Made by a program: the position numbers and the translations under genes
Notes under the pieces: model-generated
Seen by the model: only the letters and a program-made list of their open reading frames with translations
Told to the model about the DNA's origin: nothing
Databases searched by the model: none
Part shown: positions 18,455 to 27,127 of the stretch, piece by piece
Position numbering within the stretch: position 1 is the stretch's first letter
How the letters are laid out: every line of letters starts with the position of its first letter
From: Amycolatopsis nalaikhensis
Lineage (GTDB): Bacteria; Actinomycetota; Actinomycetes; Mycobacteriales; Pseudonocardiaceae
Assembly: GCF_030264295.1 (NCBI RefSeq)
Contig: NZ_CP127173.1
Location: forward strand, 4,471,501-4,535,500
Reading direction: 5' to 3'
Length of the DNA: 64,000 nucleotides

Positions 18455-18802
18455 ATGCGTCCGAATCTGAGGGTCGCGGCCGTCATCGGGACCGCGCTCG
18501 CCGCGGGACTGCTGCCGGTGGGCACGGCCTCGGCGGCGGCTCCGGCGGCGGGGACCGTCGCGAGTGATCCGATCACCACGTGCGAATCGGGGTACCACGG
18601 CTGGATGCGCCGGGCCGGCAAGGACGCCATCTGCCTGTGGCCGGGCGAGCGCACCTGGGACATCCGCGTCTTCGAGTGCGCGGGCGACCTGACGCTCTAC
18701 TTCAAGAACGGCAAGCACGCCTACTGCGGCGGCTCGATGAAGTACGGCATCGACATCGCCGAAACCTCCAACGTGGTCAAGACGAAGGTGGGGAACCGCT
18801 GA
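18455..18802 (+). CDS. Secreted protein of unknown function (first of a coupled pair)
   Basis: 115 residues with a clear Sec signal peptide (MRPNLRVAAVIGTALAAGLL, cleavage after TASA). The mature part contains four cysteines (TTCESGYHGW, DAICLWPGERTWD, VFECAGDL, HAYCGGSMKYG), suggesting two disulfides. This arrangement resembles small peptidase-inhibitor-like secreted proteins of actinomycetes, but I cannot assign it. AAAGGAAA precedes the ATG. The stop codon overlaps the start of the next secreted-protein gene. Confidence 0.8.
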   Translation: MRPNLRVAAVIGTALAAGLLPVGTASAAAPAAGTVASDPITTCESGYHGWMRRAGKDAICLWPGERTWDIRVFECAGDLTLYFKNGKHAYCGGSMKYGIDIAETSNVVKTKVGNR

Positions 18803-19176
18803 TGCGCAAGCTGACCGTGCCGGTGGCGGCGCTGGCCGCGACGCTGGTGGTGGCGCCCTCGGCGTCGGCCGCCGCGACGAAGGTCTGCAGCGGCGGGCCG
18901 CTGATGGGCGGGTCCACGAAGGTCGTCGAGGTGAGTGCCGGCCAGAAGATCGACATCACCGTGCACAACCACGACTACCGCGGGATGCTCGTCCAGATCA
19001 TCGAGGACGTCTTCGACAAGGGCCTGTGGAGCGGCGCGATCGCCCCTGGCAAGGAGCACACGGTGTCGCACGGCGTGCTCGGCGACCCGCCCGTCTACCA
19101 CAAGATCCGCTTCGAGGTGACGTCCAACTTGTCCAACAACTACACGTACGCGATCAAGTCGGACCGCTGTTACTGA
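18802..19176 (+). CDS. Secreted protein of unknown function (second of a coupled pair)
   Basis: 124 residues with a Sec signal peptide (MRKLTVPVAALAATLVVAPS, cleavage after ASA or AAA). The mature region is a small beta-rich domain (KVVEVSAGQKIDITVHNHDY, GVLGDPPVYHKIRFEVTSNL) with two cysteines, near the start and at the penultimate residue. Its ATG (18802) overlaps the TGA of the preceding gene, so translation is probably coupled and the two products made in similar amounts, consistent with a secreted pair. No domain recognised. A terminator follows at once. Confidence 0.78.
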   Translation: MRKLTVPVAALAATLVVAPSASAAATKVCSGGPLMGGSTKVVEVSAGQKIDITVHNHDYRGMLVQIIEDVFDKGLWSGAIAPGKEHTVSHGVLGDPPVYHKIRFEVTSNLSNNYTYAIKSDRCY

Positions 19177-19184
19177 GCCCGGAG

Positions 19185-19210
19185 GCGCCCCGGTGCGGTC
19201 ACCGGGGCGC
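19185..19210. terminator. Bidirectional terminator hairpin
   Basis: An 11-bp perfect stem (GCGCCCCGGTG and its complement) with a CGGT loop sits between convergent genes ending at 19176 and 19218. Confidence 0.7.
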
Positions 19211-19217
19211 TCGGTCG

Positions 19218-19658
19218 TCAAGCCGCGGTGAGGGCGTCCCGGAGGGCGGTGAAGGCTTCGTACTCGGCCTTCTGCTCGACCGGCAGCTGGTAGGTGGCGG
19301 CCAGGATCTTCGCCACGGACGGGATGATCGTGAGCCGGAAGGTCTGCCCGTCGGTCGTCTTGATGACGAACCGGCCCTGCAGGTCGCGCTTCTTCACCGA
19401 CGCGCGGTTCGCGTCGGTGATCGTCAGCGGGGTGCCCGCGACGACGGTGCCGTTCTTCTCCTCGATCGGGACGAGGACGAAGTCCGTCTGCCCCGGCCGG
19501 AAACCCAGCGCGAAGTTGCTGACGGTGGTGGTCCGGAAGATCAGGAAGTTCTTCTGTCTGATCTCCACGGCGTACACCTTCGTGTAACCGGCACCGTCCG
19601 CGACGGCCCCGTCGAAAGCGGCGTGGATCGCCGCCTTCATCTGTTCCTTGCTGACCAC
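19218..19658 (-). CDS. Hypothetical cytoplasmic protein
   Basis: 146 residues starting MVSKEQMKAAIHAAFDGAVA at GTG 19658, five bases after GAGGAG. Segments include YTKVYAVEIRQKNFLIFRTT, NFALGFRPGQTDFVLVPIEE, LQGRFVIKTTDGQTFRLTII and LPVEQKAEYEAFTALRDALT. It has no signal peptide or membrane span. The alternation of beta-like and helical segments suggests a small alpha/beta domain, but I do not recognise the family. Monocistronic; 187 bp separate it from ligB. Confidence 0.65.
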   Translation of the reverse strand: MVSKEQMKAAIHAAFDGAVADGAGYTKVYAVEIRQKNFLIFRTTTVSNFALGFRPGQTDFVLVPIEEKNGTVVAGTPLTITDANRASVKKRDLQGRFVIKTTDGQTFRLTIIPSVAKILAATYQLPVEQKAEYEAFTALRDALTAA

Positions 19659-19845
19659 TTGCGCTCCTCGATGACCGCCCGGAAGCGGGCGGGACTGGGG
19701 GTGAGGAGCGCACTCTAGGGAGCCCGGGGGTACCGGCGCGGCGGCAAAATTCTCGCCACCGCAAGGAATGCCGCGGTCGAATTCGTCGAACGCGTGCCCG
19801 GAAGTGGCGCGCAAGGGGGGGGATGTCGGCTTCAGTCCTTTGTGG

Positions 19846-21378
19846 TCAGCTCCCTTCCGGCCGGTCGCCGTGCAGGAGACCGCGGACGGTGTCGATCGTG
19901 TCCGCGTCCGCCGGGTCCTTGTCGGGGCGGTAGCGGACCACCCGCGCGAACCGCAGCGCCAGCCCGCCCGGGTAGCGCGTGCTCACCTGGGCGCTGTCCA
20001 GCTCGATCTCCACCACGACTTCGGGGCGCACGTACACGGTCCAGTCGTCGCGGTGGGTCTCGATCTCCTGGAACTTCTCCGTCTGCCAGGCCAGCAGCTC
20101 GTCGGTCATGCCCTTGAACGTCTTGCCCACCATGATCGGCGGGCCGCCGTCCGGGTCGCGGGCGCCGAGGTGCAGGTTCGACAGCCGGCCGGTGCGCCTG
20201 CCGTGGCCCCACTCCGCCGCGAGCACCACCAGGTCGATCGTGTGCACCGGCTTGACCTTCAGCCACGCCCGCCCGCGCCGCCCGGCCGCGTACGGCGACG
20301 CCAGGTCCTTGACCATCACCCCTTCGTGCCCGGCCTCCATCGCCGCCTCCAGGACCGCCGAAGCCCGCGCCGTGCCGATCTCGCCGGGGATCACGTGCGC
20401 CCCGGCGACCTTGCGCAGCGCCGCGTTGCGCTCGGACAGCGGCGCGTCCAGCAGGTCGACTCCGTCGAGGTGCAGGCAGTCGAAGAAGTACGGCCGCAGC
20501 AGCAGCGCCTTCACCTGCTCCTCGCGCGTGCTGCCGAACCGGCTCATCGTGTCCTGGAACGGCCGCGGCCGCCCGGCGTCGGTCAGCGCCAGCGTCTCGC
20601 CGTCCAGCACCACCGACTCGCACGGCAGCGCCCGCACGAGCTCCACCAGCTCCTGCACGCTCCCGGTGATCTCGCGCAGCGTGCGCGTCCAGACGTGCAC
20701 CTCGTCGCCTTGGCGGTGGACCTGGATCCGCGCACCGTCCATCTTGTACTCGACGATCGCCTCGGCGTGCTCGGCGACGGCTTCGTCCAGCGACTCCGCC
20801 GGCGACGCCAGCATCGGCTTGATCGGCGTGCCCAGGGTGAGCCGGAACTCCGCCAGCGCCGCCTGCCCGCCGGTCATCGCCGCGACCCCGGTGACGCCGA
20901 GCTTGCCGGACAGCATGAACGCCCGCCGCACGTCCTCGGCGGGCACGTCGGCCGCCGCCGCGACCGCGTCGACCATCACGCCTTCCAGCGCGCCCTGCCG
21001 CAGCTCGCCGGTGACCAGCCGGAACAGGAACTGCTGCTCGTCTTTCGTGAGCCGCTCGAACAACGCCCGCAGCACCTCTTGCCGCCGCGTCGACGAGCCC
21101 GTGCCGGCCGCGACGCCGGCCGCCGCGGTGAGCGCCGCGTCGACCTCGGCCACCGTGGCGACGGGTTCCGGAGCCGCACCGGCGCCCAGCCCGGCGAGGG
21201 TGCGCCAGCCCGCACCCAGCCGGTCCTGCGCCGTCTGCCCGGTCAGGTAGGCGATCACCACCGGCAGCTCGCCGACCTCGGCGGCGCGCAGCACCGCGGC
21301 CAGGAGGGCGATCTTCGCCTTCCTGGACCTCGTCGCCGCCAGCTCGGCGGACGCCCGGACCAACTCGCTCAGCAACAC
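19846..21378 (-). CDS. ligB: ATP-dependent DNA ligase, LigB type
   Basis: 510 residues. Residues ~1-175 form the N-terminal DNA-binding helical domain; the nucleotidyltransferase core carries the active-site lysine in VEYKMDGARIQVHRQG (K212), then VVLDGETLALTDAGRPRPFQ, EGVMVKDLASPYAAGRRGRA and WLKVKPVHTIDLVVLAAEWG; the C-terminal OB fold follows (VEIELDSAQVSTRYPGGLAL). It seals nicks using ATP, alongside the essential NAD-dependent LigA; actinobacterial LigB is dispensable and its pathway unclear. The start is the GTG at 21378; TTG at 21375 is possible. It lies 40 bp downstream of the PstS-like gene and may be co-transcribed with it. Confidence 0.93.
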   Translation of the reverse strand: MLLSELVRASAELAATRSRKAKIALLAAVLRAAEVGELPVVIAYLTGQTAQDRLGAGWRTLAGLGAGAAPEPVATVAEVDAALTAAAGVAAGTGSSTRRQEVLRALFERLTKDEQQFLFRLVTGELRQGALEGVMVDAVAAAADVPAEDVRRAFMLSGKLGVTGVAAMTGGQAALAEFRLTLGTPIKPMLASPAESLDEAVAEHAEAIVEYKMDGARIQVHRQGDEVHVWTRTLREITGSVQELVELVRALPCESVVLDGETLALTDAGRPRPFQDTMSRFGSTREEQVKALLLRPYFFDCLHLDGVDLLDAPLSERNAALRKVAGAHVIPGEIGTARASAVLEAAMEAGHEGVMVKDLASPYAAGRRGRAWLKVKPVHTIDLVVLAAEWGHGRRTGRLSNLHLGARDPDGGPPIMVGKTFKGMTDELLAWQTEKFQEIETHRDDWTVYVRPEVVVEIELDSAQVSTRYPGGLALRFARVVRYRPDKDPADADTIDTVRGLLHGDRPEGS

Positions 21379-21418
21379 CCGGACATCATGACCCGCACCA
21401 CCGACAATTTCAGGGTGG

Positions 21419-23077
21419 TCAGATGTCCGGCCTGGTGCAGACGGGGTCGAGCAGGCCGTCCCTGGTCACGCACGGCGTGTACCCGGCGTCCTGCAGCTCG
21501 GCCCGCGCGGTCGGGCTCGCCAGGTAGTCGAGGAAGCGCTTCAGCACGCTCGCGCCGTCCGGCACGCCCTTCGTGTAGAGGTACTCGACGGTCCAGAACC
21601 GGTAGCCGGCGGCGATCGACGTGACGTCGGGGTAGCGGCCGTCGAGCTGCACGACCGCCACCTGCCGGTCCCGAGCGGCCGCGGTTTTGGCCGCCGGGAC
21701 GTCGGCGTACCCGATCGCGCCCGGGACGGCGGCGACCTCGGTGAGCACCTCGGCGGTGGTGCCGCGCTCGCAGCGGGTGGTCGCCGCGGCCGGGTCGCGC
21801 TCGGGCTCGCGGCACGAGTCCGACGTCAGCCGGTCCTCGGCGCCGCCGAGCACCTTCTGCTCGAACGTCTTGCGCGTCCCCGACTCCTGGCCGCGGCCGA
21901 CGATCCCGATCGGCACGGACGGGCCCGGCCGCAGCTGGTCCCAGTCCCGCACGCGGCCGCTGAAGATGTCCTTGACCTGCTGGGTCGTCAGCTTGTCGAC
22001 CCCGGCCGCCCGGTTGACGACGAGGCTGTACACGACCACCGCGACGGCCTTCGCCTCGAGATCGGGCCCGGCCTCGCCGGACCGGCCGTCCGAGAGCACC
22101 GCCAGCTCGTCCTTGCCCGCCGCGCCGACCGGGGCGAGCGCGCGGACGCCGGTGACGCTGCCGGTCGCGCGGGTCGTGATGGCGGCGCCGTCGCACTGGC
22201 CGTGGTACTCGGCGGCGATGCGGTCGATGATCGGGACGAACGCGCTCGAGCCCTCGACCGACAGCTTCCCGGTGGCGCACTGCGCGGTGGCGGCGGGGCG
22301 TGACCAGGAAACGATGAGCGTGGCCAGCAGGGCCCCGGTCAGCAGCACCCCGACCGCCGTCGTGAGCACCGGCCAGCCGAACCGGCGCTGCTTGCGGTCG
22401 TCCTTGATGCGGCCGGCGGCGAGCCGCGCGTGGTGGTCGATCTCCTTGCTGATCTCGCCGTCGCCGCCGGACTCGCGCAGCACGACGACCAGCTTGAACT
22501 TTTCCTTGCGCTTCAAGGAAAGCCGCGCCAGCCGGACGCCGTGCCACTCCGGAGCCTCGGGCGCGGGCACCCCGGCGAGCCGCTTCGGCAGCAACGCGCG
22601 CACGCGGGACAGCTTCGCGCTCTCGACCGGCTGGCTTTCGCGAGTGAAGAACTCGAGGCCCTCGCGGACGTGCTGGCGCAGGCCGTCGTCGGTGGCGTCG
22701 GAAACCCGCGCGTCCCAGACGATCCGGCTGCCGAAGGTGAACGACAGCGGGATCTCGAAGTCCTCCGGCGCGATGTCGAACCCGCCGGTGTTGTGGATCC
22801 GGATCACCACGACGCTCATCCGGCTCAGCAGCCGCGCGGTCCGCTCCAGCTGCGGGTCGGCCTGCGCGGAGCCGTTCTCGCCGTCGTGCAGGTCGATCGG
22901 GGACAGCCCGATCTTGGAGTTGTAGAGCACCCGGAACGTCAGGCGGCGGCGCCGGATGAAGTAGCGGTCCACGAACGGCGCGGCCATCGCGACCAGCGCG
23001 GCGAGGCCGAGGACGAGGCTGCCCGAGTCCGAGCTGAGGATCTCGGCGAGTGACTGCATCGTCGCGCCGACGCCCAC
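21419..23077 (-). CDS. Membrane-anchored PstS-like substrate-binding domain protein
   Basis: 552 residues from GTG 23077 (AGAGGAG seven bases upstream). There is an N-terminal TM helix (SDSGSLVLGLAALVAMAAPF), a ~200-residue soluble domain (IRIHNTGGFDIAPEDFEIPL, LARLSLKRKEKFKLVVVLRE), a second TM helix near 245-265 (LTTAVGVLLTGALLATLIVS), then a PBP2-like domain resembling phosphate-binding PstS: KLSVEGSSAFVPIIDRIAAE, QQVKDIFSGRVRDWDQLRPG, GIVGRGQESGTRKTFEQKVL, AVPGAIGYADVPA. Two TM helices put the PBP domain outside if the middle domain is inside. No pst permease genes are nearby, so it may sense rather than transport a phosphate-like ligand (inference). Confidence 0.75.
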   Translation of the reverse strand: MGVGATMQSLAEILSSDSGSLVLGLAALVAMAAPFVDRYFIRRRRLTFRVLYNSKIGLSPIDLHDGENGSAQADPQLERTARLLSRMSVVVIRIHNTGGFDIAPEDFEIPLSFTFGSRIVWDARVSDATDDGLRQHVREGLEFFTRESQPVESAKLSRVRALLPKRLAGVPAPEAPEWHGVRLARLSLKRKEKFKLVVVLRESGGDGEISKEIDHHARLAAGRIKDDRKQRRFGWPVLTTAVGVLLTGALLATLIVSWSRPAATAQCATGKLSVEGSSAFVPIIDRIAAEYHGQCDGAAITTRATGSVTGVRALAPVGAAGKDELAVLSDGRSGEAGPDLEAKAVAVVVYSLVVNRAAGVDKLTTQQVKDIFSGRVRDWDQLRPGPSVPIGIVGRGQESGTRKTFEQKVLGGAEDRLTSDSCREPERDPAAATTRCERGTTAEVLTEVAAVPGAIGYADVPAAKTAAARDRQVAVVQLDGRYPDVTSIAAGYRFWTVEYLYTKGVPDGASVLKRFLDYLASPTARAELQDAGYTPCVTRDGLLDPVCTRPDI

Positions 23078-23128
23078 CGTGCCGCTCCTCTGCCCCCGGT
23101 TCCCCAGGTCAAGCAGCCTAAGCAGGCC

Positions 23129-23992
23129 TCACGCCGTGTGGGGCCGCGCCGACCGAGTGTTCACCGGCCGTTCATCGGCGGCGATCCAGCTGGCCAGCAG
23201 GCCCAGCGCGCGTTCGCTTTCCGACCCCGGTTCGGCGTGGTAGACGACGATGCCCTGATCCGGGTCGTCGGGCAGGCGCAGCGTCTCGTAGCGCAGCCGC
23301 AGCTCGCCGACGACGGGGTTGCGCAGCACCTTCCACCCCTGCGCCTTCTCCCGCACGGCGTGCTCGGCCCACAGCTTCCGGAACCGTTCGCTGGCCAGCG
23401 AAAGCTCGTCGATCAACCGCGCGAACTCCGGGTCGCCGGGGTGCCGTCCGCTTTCGGCGCGCAGGTTCGCGACGAGCTCGCGGCACACGGCGTCGTACTC
23501 CGGGTGCAGTTCCTTCGCGCGTTCGTCGGTGAAGACGAGCTTCGGCATGTTGCGCTCTTCGAGGTCGGCGAAGGCGAAGGCGATCGCGCCGCCGAGGGCG
23601 TTCCAGGCCAGCACGTCCATGTACCGCCCGAACACGAAGGCGGGTGCCTGGATCGCGTCGAGCAGCTGCTGCAGCTCGGGCCGGACCCGCTGCGGCGCGC
23701 GCTCGTCCCGGCGCTTCGGCGCGGCGAGGTTGCGCAGGTAGGCCTCCTCGCCGGGATTGAGTCGCAAGGCACGGGCCAGCGCGTCGAGGATCGCGTCCGA
23801 GACGTTCTTCGCGCGGCCCTGCTCGAGCCGCGTGTAGTAGTCGACGCTGATCCCCGACAGCTGCGCGAGTTCCTCGCGGCGCAGGCCCTGGACCCGCCGG
23901 TGTGTGATCCCGGGCGGCAGGCCCAGGTCGGCGGGGTCCAGTGCGGCGCGGCGTGCCTTCAGGAAGGCGCCCAGCTCGGCTGCGTCACTCAT
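23129..23992 (-). CDS. XRE-family transcriptional regulator with MmyB-like ligand domain
   Basis: 287 residues. Helix-turn-helix at ~5-75 (ELGAFLKARRAALDPADLGL, VQGLRREELAQLSGISVDYY, TRLEQGRAKNVSDAILDALA). The C-terminal MmyB-like domain (~105-270) has PAFVFGRYMDVLAWNALGGA, ESGRHPGDPEFARLIDELSL and KVLRNPVVGELRLRYETLRL, a fold proposed to bind fatty-acid-like ligands. Such regulators often control an adjacent short-chain dehydrogenase, but here the neighbours are fumC (upstream, same strand) and the PstS-like gene. The target is unknown. Confidence 0.9.
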   Translation of the reverse strand: MSDAAELGAFLKARRAALDPADLGLPPGITHRRVQGLRREELAQLSGISVDYYTRLEQGRAKNVSDAILDALARALRLNPGEEAYLRNLAAPKRRDERAPQRVRPELQQLLDAIQAPAFVFGRYMDVLAWNALGGAIAFAFADLEERNMPKLVFTDERAKELHPEYDAVCRELVANLRAESGRHPGDPEFARLIDELSLASERFRKLWAEHAVREKAQGWKVLRNPVVGELRLRYETLRLPDDPDQGIVVYHAEPGSESERALGLLASWIAADERPVNTRSARPHTA

Positions 23993-24010
23993 GCCCCCAG
24001 TATCCCGGGC

Positions 24011-25408
24011 TCACTTGCCGCCGCGGGCCATGCGGAGGACGTCGAGCGCTTCGTCGAGCTGGGCTTCGGTGAGCTTGCCGTCCTTGACGTGGCCGCGCTC
24101 GATGACGACCTCGCGGATCGTCTTCAGCTCCTTCAGCGCCTGCTTCGCGACGGCCGCGGCCTCTTCGTAGCCGATGTACTTGTTCAACGGCGTCACGATC
24201 GACGGCGAACCCTCGGCGTAGGTGCGGGTGCGCTCGGCGTTCACGGTGATGCCCGCGAACACCTTGTCCGCCAGCAGCCGCGACACGGCCGCGAGCAGGC
24301 GCGCCGACTCGAGGACGTTCCGCGCGATCACCGGCAGGTTGACGTTGAGCTGGAAGTTGCCGGCGGCACCGGCGAACGCGACCGCCGCGTCGTTGCCGAT
24401 CACCTGCGCGACCACCTGCAGCGTCGCCTCCGGGATCACCGGGTTCACCTTGCCCGGCATGATCGACGAGCCCGGCTGCAGGTCCGGCAGCGCCAGCTCG
24501 GCCAGCCCGGTGCGCGGGCCGGAGCCCAGCCACCGCAGGTCGTTCGCGATCTTGTTGAGCGACACGGCGATCGTGCGCAGGTGCCCGGACGTCTCGACGA
24601 CGCTGTCCTGCGTCGCCTGCGCCTCGAAGTGGTCGCGGGCCTCGGTCAGCGGGAGCCCGGTCACGGTGGCCAGCTCGGTCGCGACGGCCTCGCCGAAGCC
24701 GTCCGGCGCGTTGAGGCCCGACCCGACGGCGGTGCCGCCGATCGGCAGCTCGCCCAGCCGCGGCAGGCCCGACTTCAGCCGTTCGATGCCGAACCGGATC
24801 TGCGACGCCCACGCGCCCGCCTCCTGGCCGAGCGTGATCGGCACCGCGTCCATCAGGTGCGTGCGGCCGGACTTCACGACGTCGGCCCACTCCGCGGCGC
24901 GCACCTCGATGGCGCCCGCGAGGTACTCGAGCGCGGGGATGACGTCCTTGGTGACGGCTTCGGTCGCGGCGACGTGGATCGTCGTCGGGAAGGTGTCGTT
25001 CGACGACTGCGACGCGTTGACGTGGTCGTTCGGGTGCACGTCCTTGCCGAGGGCCCTGCTCGCGAGGGTCGCGATGACCTCGTTGGCGTTCATGTTCGAC
25101 GACGTTCCCGAGCCGGTCTGGAACACGTCGATCGGGAAGTGCGCGTCGTGGGCGCCTTCGGCGACCTCGTCGGCGGCTTTGGCGATGGCCTCCGCGACGT
25201 CGGCGTCGAGCACGCCGAGCTTGAGGTTGACGCGCGCGGCGGCGGCCTTGAGCAGGCCGAGCGCGCGGATCTGGGCGCGCTCCAGGCCCCGGCCGGAGAT
25301 CGGGAAGTTCTCGACGGCCCGCTGGGTCTGCGCGCGGTAGAGCGCGTCGGCCGGCACGCGGACCTCGCCCATCGTGTCGTGTTCGATCCGGTATTCCTGG
25401 TCAGCCAT
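24011..25408 (-). CDS. fumC: Class II fumarate hydratase
   Basis: 465 residues, the normal length. Signatures are FQTGSGTSSNMNANEVIATL, HPNDHVNASQSSNDTFPTTI, GRTHLMDAVPITLGQEAGAW and the lyase-superfamily loop PGSSIMPGKVNPVIPEA. It converts fumarate to malate in the TCA cycle as a cytoplasmic homotetramer without an iron-sulfur cluster. It is 27 bp downstream of a membrane-protein gene on the same strand, which may be co-transcribed. The position before glpX matches the mycobacterial fumC-glpX order, with other genes inserted here. Confidence 0.95.
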   Translation of the reverse strand: MADQEYRIEHDTMGEVRVPADALYRAQTQRAVENFPISGRGLERAQIRALGLLKAAAARVNLKLGVLDADVAEAIAKAADEVAEGAHDAHFPIDVFQTGSGTSSNMNANEVIATLASRALGKDVHPNDHVNASQSSNDTFPTTIHVAATEAVTKDVIPALEYLAGAIEVRAAEWADVVKSGRTHLMDAVPITLGQEAGAWASQIRFGIERLKSGLPRLGELPIGGTAVGSGLNAPDGFGEAVATELATVTGLPLTEARDHFEAQATQDSVVETSGHLRTIAVSLNKIANDLRWLGSGPRTGLAELALPDLQPGSSIMPGKVNPVIPEATLQVVAQVIGNDAAVAFAGAAGNFQLNVNLPVIARNVLESARLLAAVSRLLADKVFAGITVNAERTRTYAEGSPSIVTPLNKYIGYEEAAAVAKQALKELKTIREVVIERGHVKDGKLTEAQLDEALDVLRMARGGK

Positions 25409-25435
25409 GACACCGATTCTGGACCTGTTCGCGAG

Positions 25436-26062
25436 TCACCGCGTGGTGGCGTTGCGCACCCTGCGCCGTTCACCGGCGACCGCGGTCACGGCCACCGAGC
25501 CGACGAGGCCGCCCACGCCGAGCCCGGCGAAGACCAGCGGCACCGCCGGGTCCTGCTTTCCCGCCAGCTGGGTGGCCACGAGCCCGCCGGGATCTTCGAC
25601 GATCCGCACCCGGCTGCCGACCACCAGCCGCGTGCCGGTGCCCGGGTCGAGCGAATCCGGGCTCCCGTCCGGTTTCCGCACGTCGTAGGTGTAGGCGAAC
25701 CCGCCTCTCAGCCTGACCGCGGACTCCGCGGTCACCAGCACCTCGACCGGCTTTCCCCGGGATCGCAGGATCTCGTCGCCGACCGCCGTCCAGCCGCCGA
25801 GCACCGCGGCGAGCACCGGCAGCAGCCCCAGCAGTGCGAGCAGGAGACCCGTCCGGGCCAGCCGGCGGCCGACCACGACGAGAGCCGCGAAGGCGATGAG
25901 AACGAACGGGAGAAACCCCACCGGTTCGGCCGACGGCAGCGCGAGCCGGACGGCCAGCGCGAACCAGCCGAGGAGCAGCACGACCGCCGCGGCCGCGCTC
26001 AGCACCGTCCGCCGCACGCCCCACGGCGGGCGCCGGTCGTCGGGGCGCCGGTGTCGCACCAC
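25436..26062 (-). CDS. Hypothetical membrane protein (DUF3592-like)
   Basis: 208 residues. Three N-terminal hydrophobic helices (LSAAAAVVLLLGWFALAVRL, GFLPFVLIAFAALVVVGRRL, TGLLLALLGLLPVLAAVLGG), an extracytoplasmic beta-rich domain (GKPVEVLVTAESAVRLRGGF, TGTRLVVGSRVRIVEDPGGL) and a last helix (VPLVFAGLGVGGLVGSVAVT) ending in a basic tail. The topology and the VGSRVRIVEDPGG element are reminiscent of DUF3592 proteins. Function unknown. GTG start 26062; divergent from the flavin reductase gene, upstream of fumC. Confidence 0.65.
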   Translation of the reverse strand: MVRHRRPDDRRPPWGVRRTVLSAAAAVVLLLGWFALAVRLALPSAEPVGFLPFVLIAFAALVVVGRRLARTGLLLALLGLLPVLAAVLGGWTAVGDEILRSRGKPVEVLVTAESAVRLRGGFAYTYDVRKPDGSPDSLDPGTGTRLVVGSRVRIVEDPGGLVATQLAGKQDPAVPLVFAGLGVGGLVGSVAVTAVAGERRRVRNATTR

Positions 26063-26136
26063 GTCGAGTGAACTCCGATCCGGCTAGGATCGGCTGTGTT
26101 CTCGATCACCGCCATCCACCACTGGCTGGAGCGAGC

Positions 26137-27126
26137 ATGACTGACGTTGCTGGGGACTCCTACGACCTCGTCATCATCGGCGCGGGCCCGACCGGCCTGT
26201 TCGCCGCCTACTACGCCGGGTTCCGCGGGCTGTCGATGGCGGTGGTCGACTCGCTGCCCGAGCCCGGCGGCCAGGTCACCGCGATGTACCCGGAGAAGAT
26301 GATCTACGACGTCGGCGGGTTCGCCGAGGTCCGCGGCCGCGATCTGGTCGACGGCCTGGTGAAGCAGGCCGCGCCGTGGAAGCCGAAGTACCTCTTGGGG
26401 CGCAAGGCCGAAAAGCTCGAGAGCGTCGGCGAAGGCGTCGAGCTGACCCTCGACGGCGGTGACACCTTGCGCGCGGGCGCCGTGCTGATCACCGCCGGCA
26501 TCGGCGAGTTCACCCCGCGTCCGCTGCCCGCCGGCGACGGCTGGCTCGGCCGCGGCATGGTCCACTTCGTCCCGTCGCTGCAGGCGCACGCGGGCCAGCA
26601 CGTCGTGGTCGTCGGCGGCGGCGACTCGGCGTTCGACTGGATCCTCGCCCTGCACCCGGTCGCGGCGAGCGTGACGCTCGTGCACCGCCGGGCGAAGTTC
26701 CGCGCCGCCGAGTCGATCGTGCGGCAGGCGCGCGAACTCGGCGTCCGGATCATCACCGACGCCGAGGTCACCCGGTTCGTCGAGGCCGCCGACGGTTCGC
26801 TCGAAGCCGTCGACGTCGCGATCAAGGGCGCCGGAGACGAGCGGCTCCCGGCCAACGCCGTCGTCGCGGCGCTCGGCTTCACCGCCGACCTCGGCCCGAT
26901 CGAGAGCTGGGGCCTGGAGATCGACCACCGCGCGATCGCCGTGGACTCGACGATGGCGACCGCTCGCGAGCGCGTCTACGCGGCGGGCGACGTGGCCGCG
27001 TACCCGGGGAAGGTGAAGCTGATCGCGACCGGTTTCGGCGAGGCCGCGACGGCCGTCAACAACATCGCCGTCGCGCTCGACCCGGAGGCTCACCTGTTCC
27101 CGGGCCACTCCAGCAACGCCGAGTAG
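26137..27126 (+). CDS. Ferredoxin/flavodoxin-NADP reductase (YumC-type, TrxB-like)
   Basis: 329 residues from ATG 26137 (GGAG upstream). FAD-binding YDLVIIGAGPTGLFAAYYAG, then GGQVTAMYPEKMIYDVGGF, the NADP-binding GQHVVVVGGGDSAFDWILAL and the C-terminal FAD motif RVYAAGDVAAYPGKVKLIAT. It lacks the CxxC of thioredoxin reductase, and MYPEKMIYDV is characteristic of the homodimeric thioredoxin-reductase-like ferredoxin-NADP reductases. Predicted role: moving electrons between NADPH and ferredoxin or flavodoxin. No ferredoxin gene is adjacent. Confidence 0.9.
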   Translation: MTDVAGDSYDLVIIGAGPTGLFAAYYAGFRGLSMAVVDSLPEPGGQVTAMYPEKMIYDVGGFAEVRGRDLVDGLVKQAAPWKPKYLLGRKAEKLESVGEGVELTLDGGDTLRAGAVLITAGIGEFTPRPLPAGDGWLGRGMVHFVPSLQAHAGQHVVVVGGGDSAFDWILALHPVAASVTLVHRRAKFRAAESIVRQARELGVRIITDAEVTRFVEAADGSLEAVDVAIKGAGDERLPANAVVAALGFTADLGPIESWGLEIDHRAIAVDSTMATARERVYAAGDVAAYPGKVKLIATGFGEAATAVNNIAVALDPEAHLFPGHSSNAE

Positions 27127-27127
27127 C

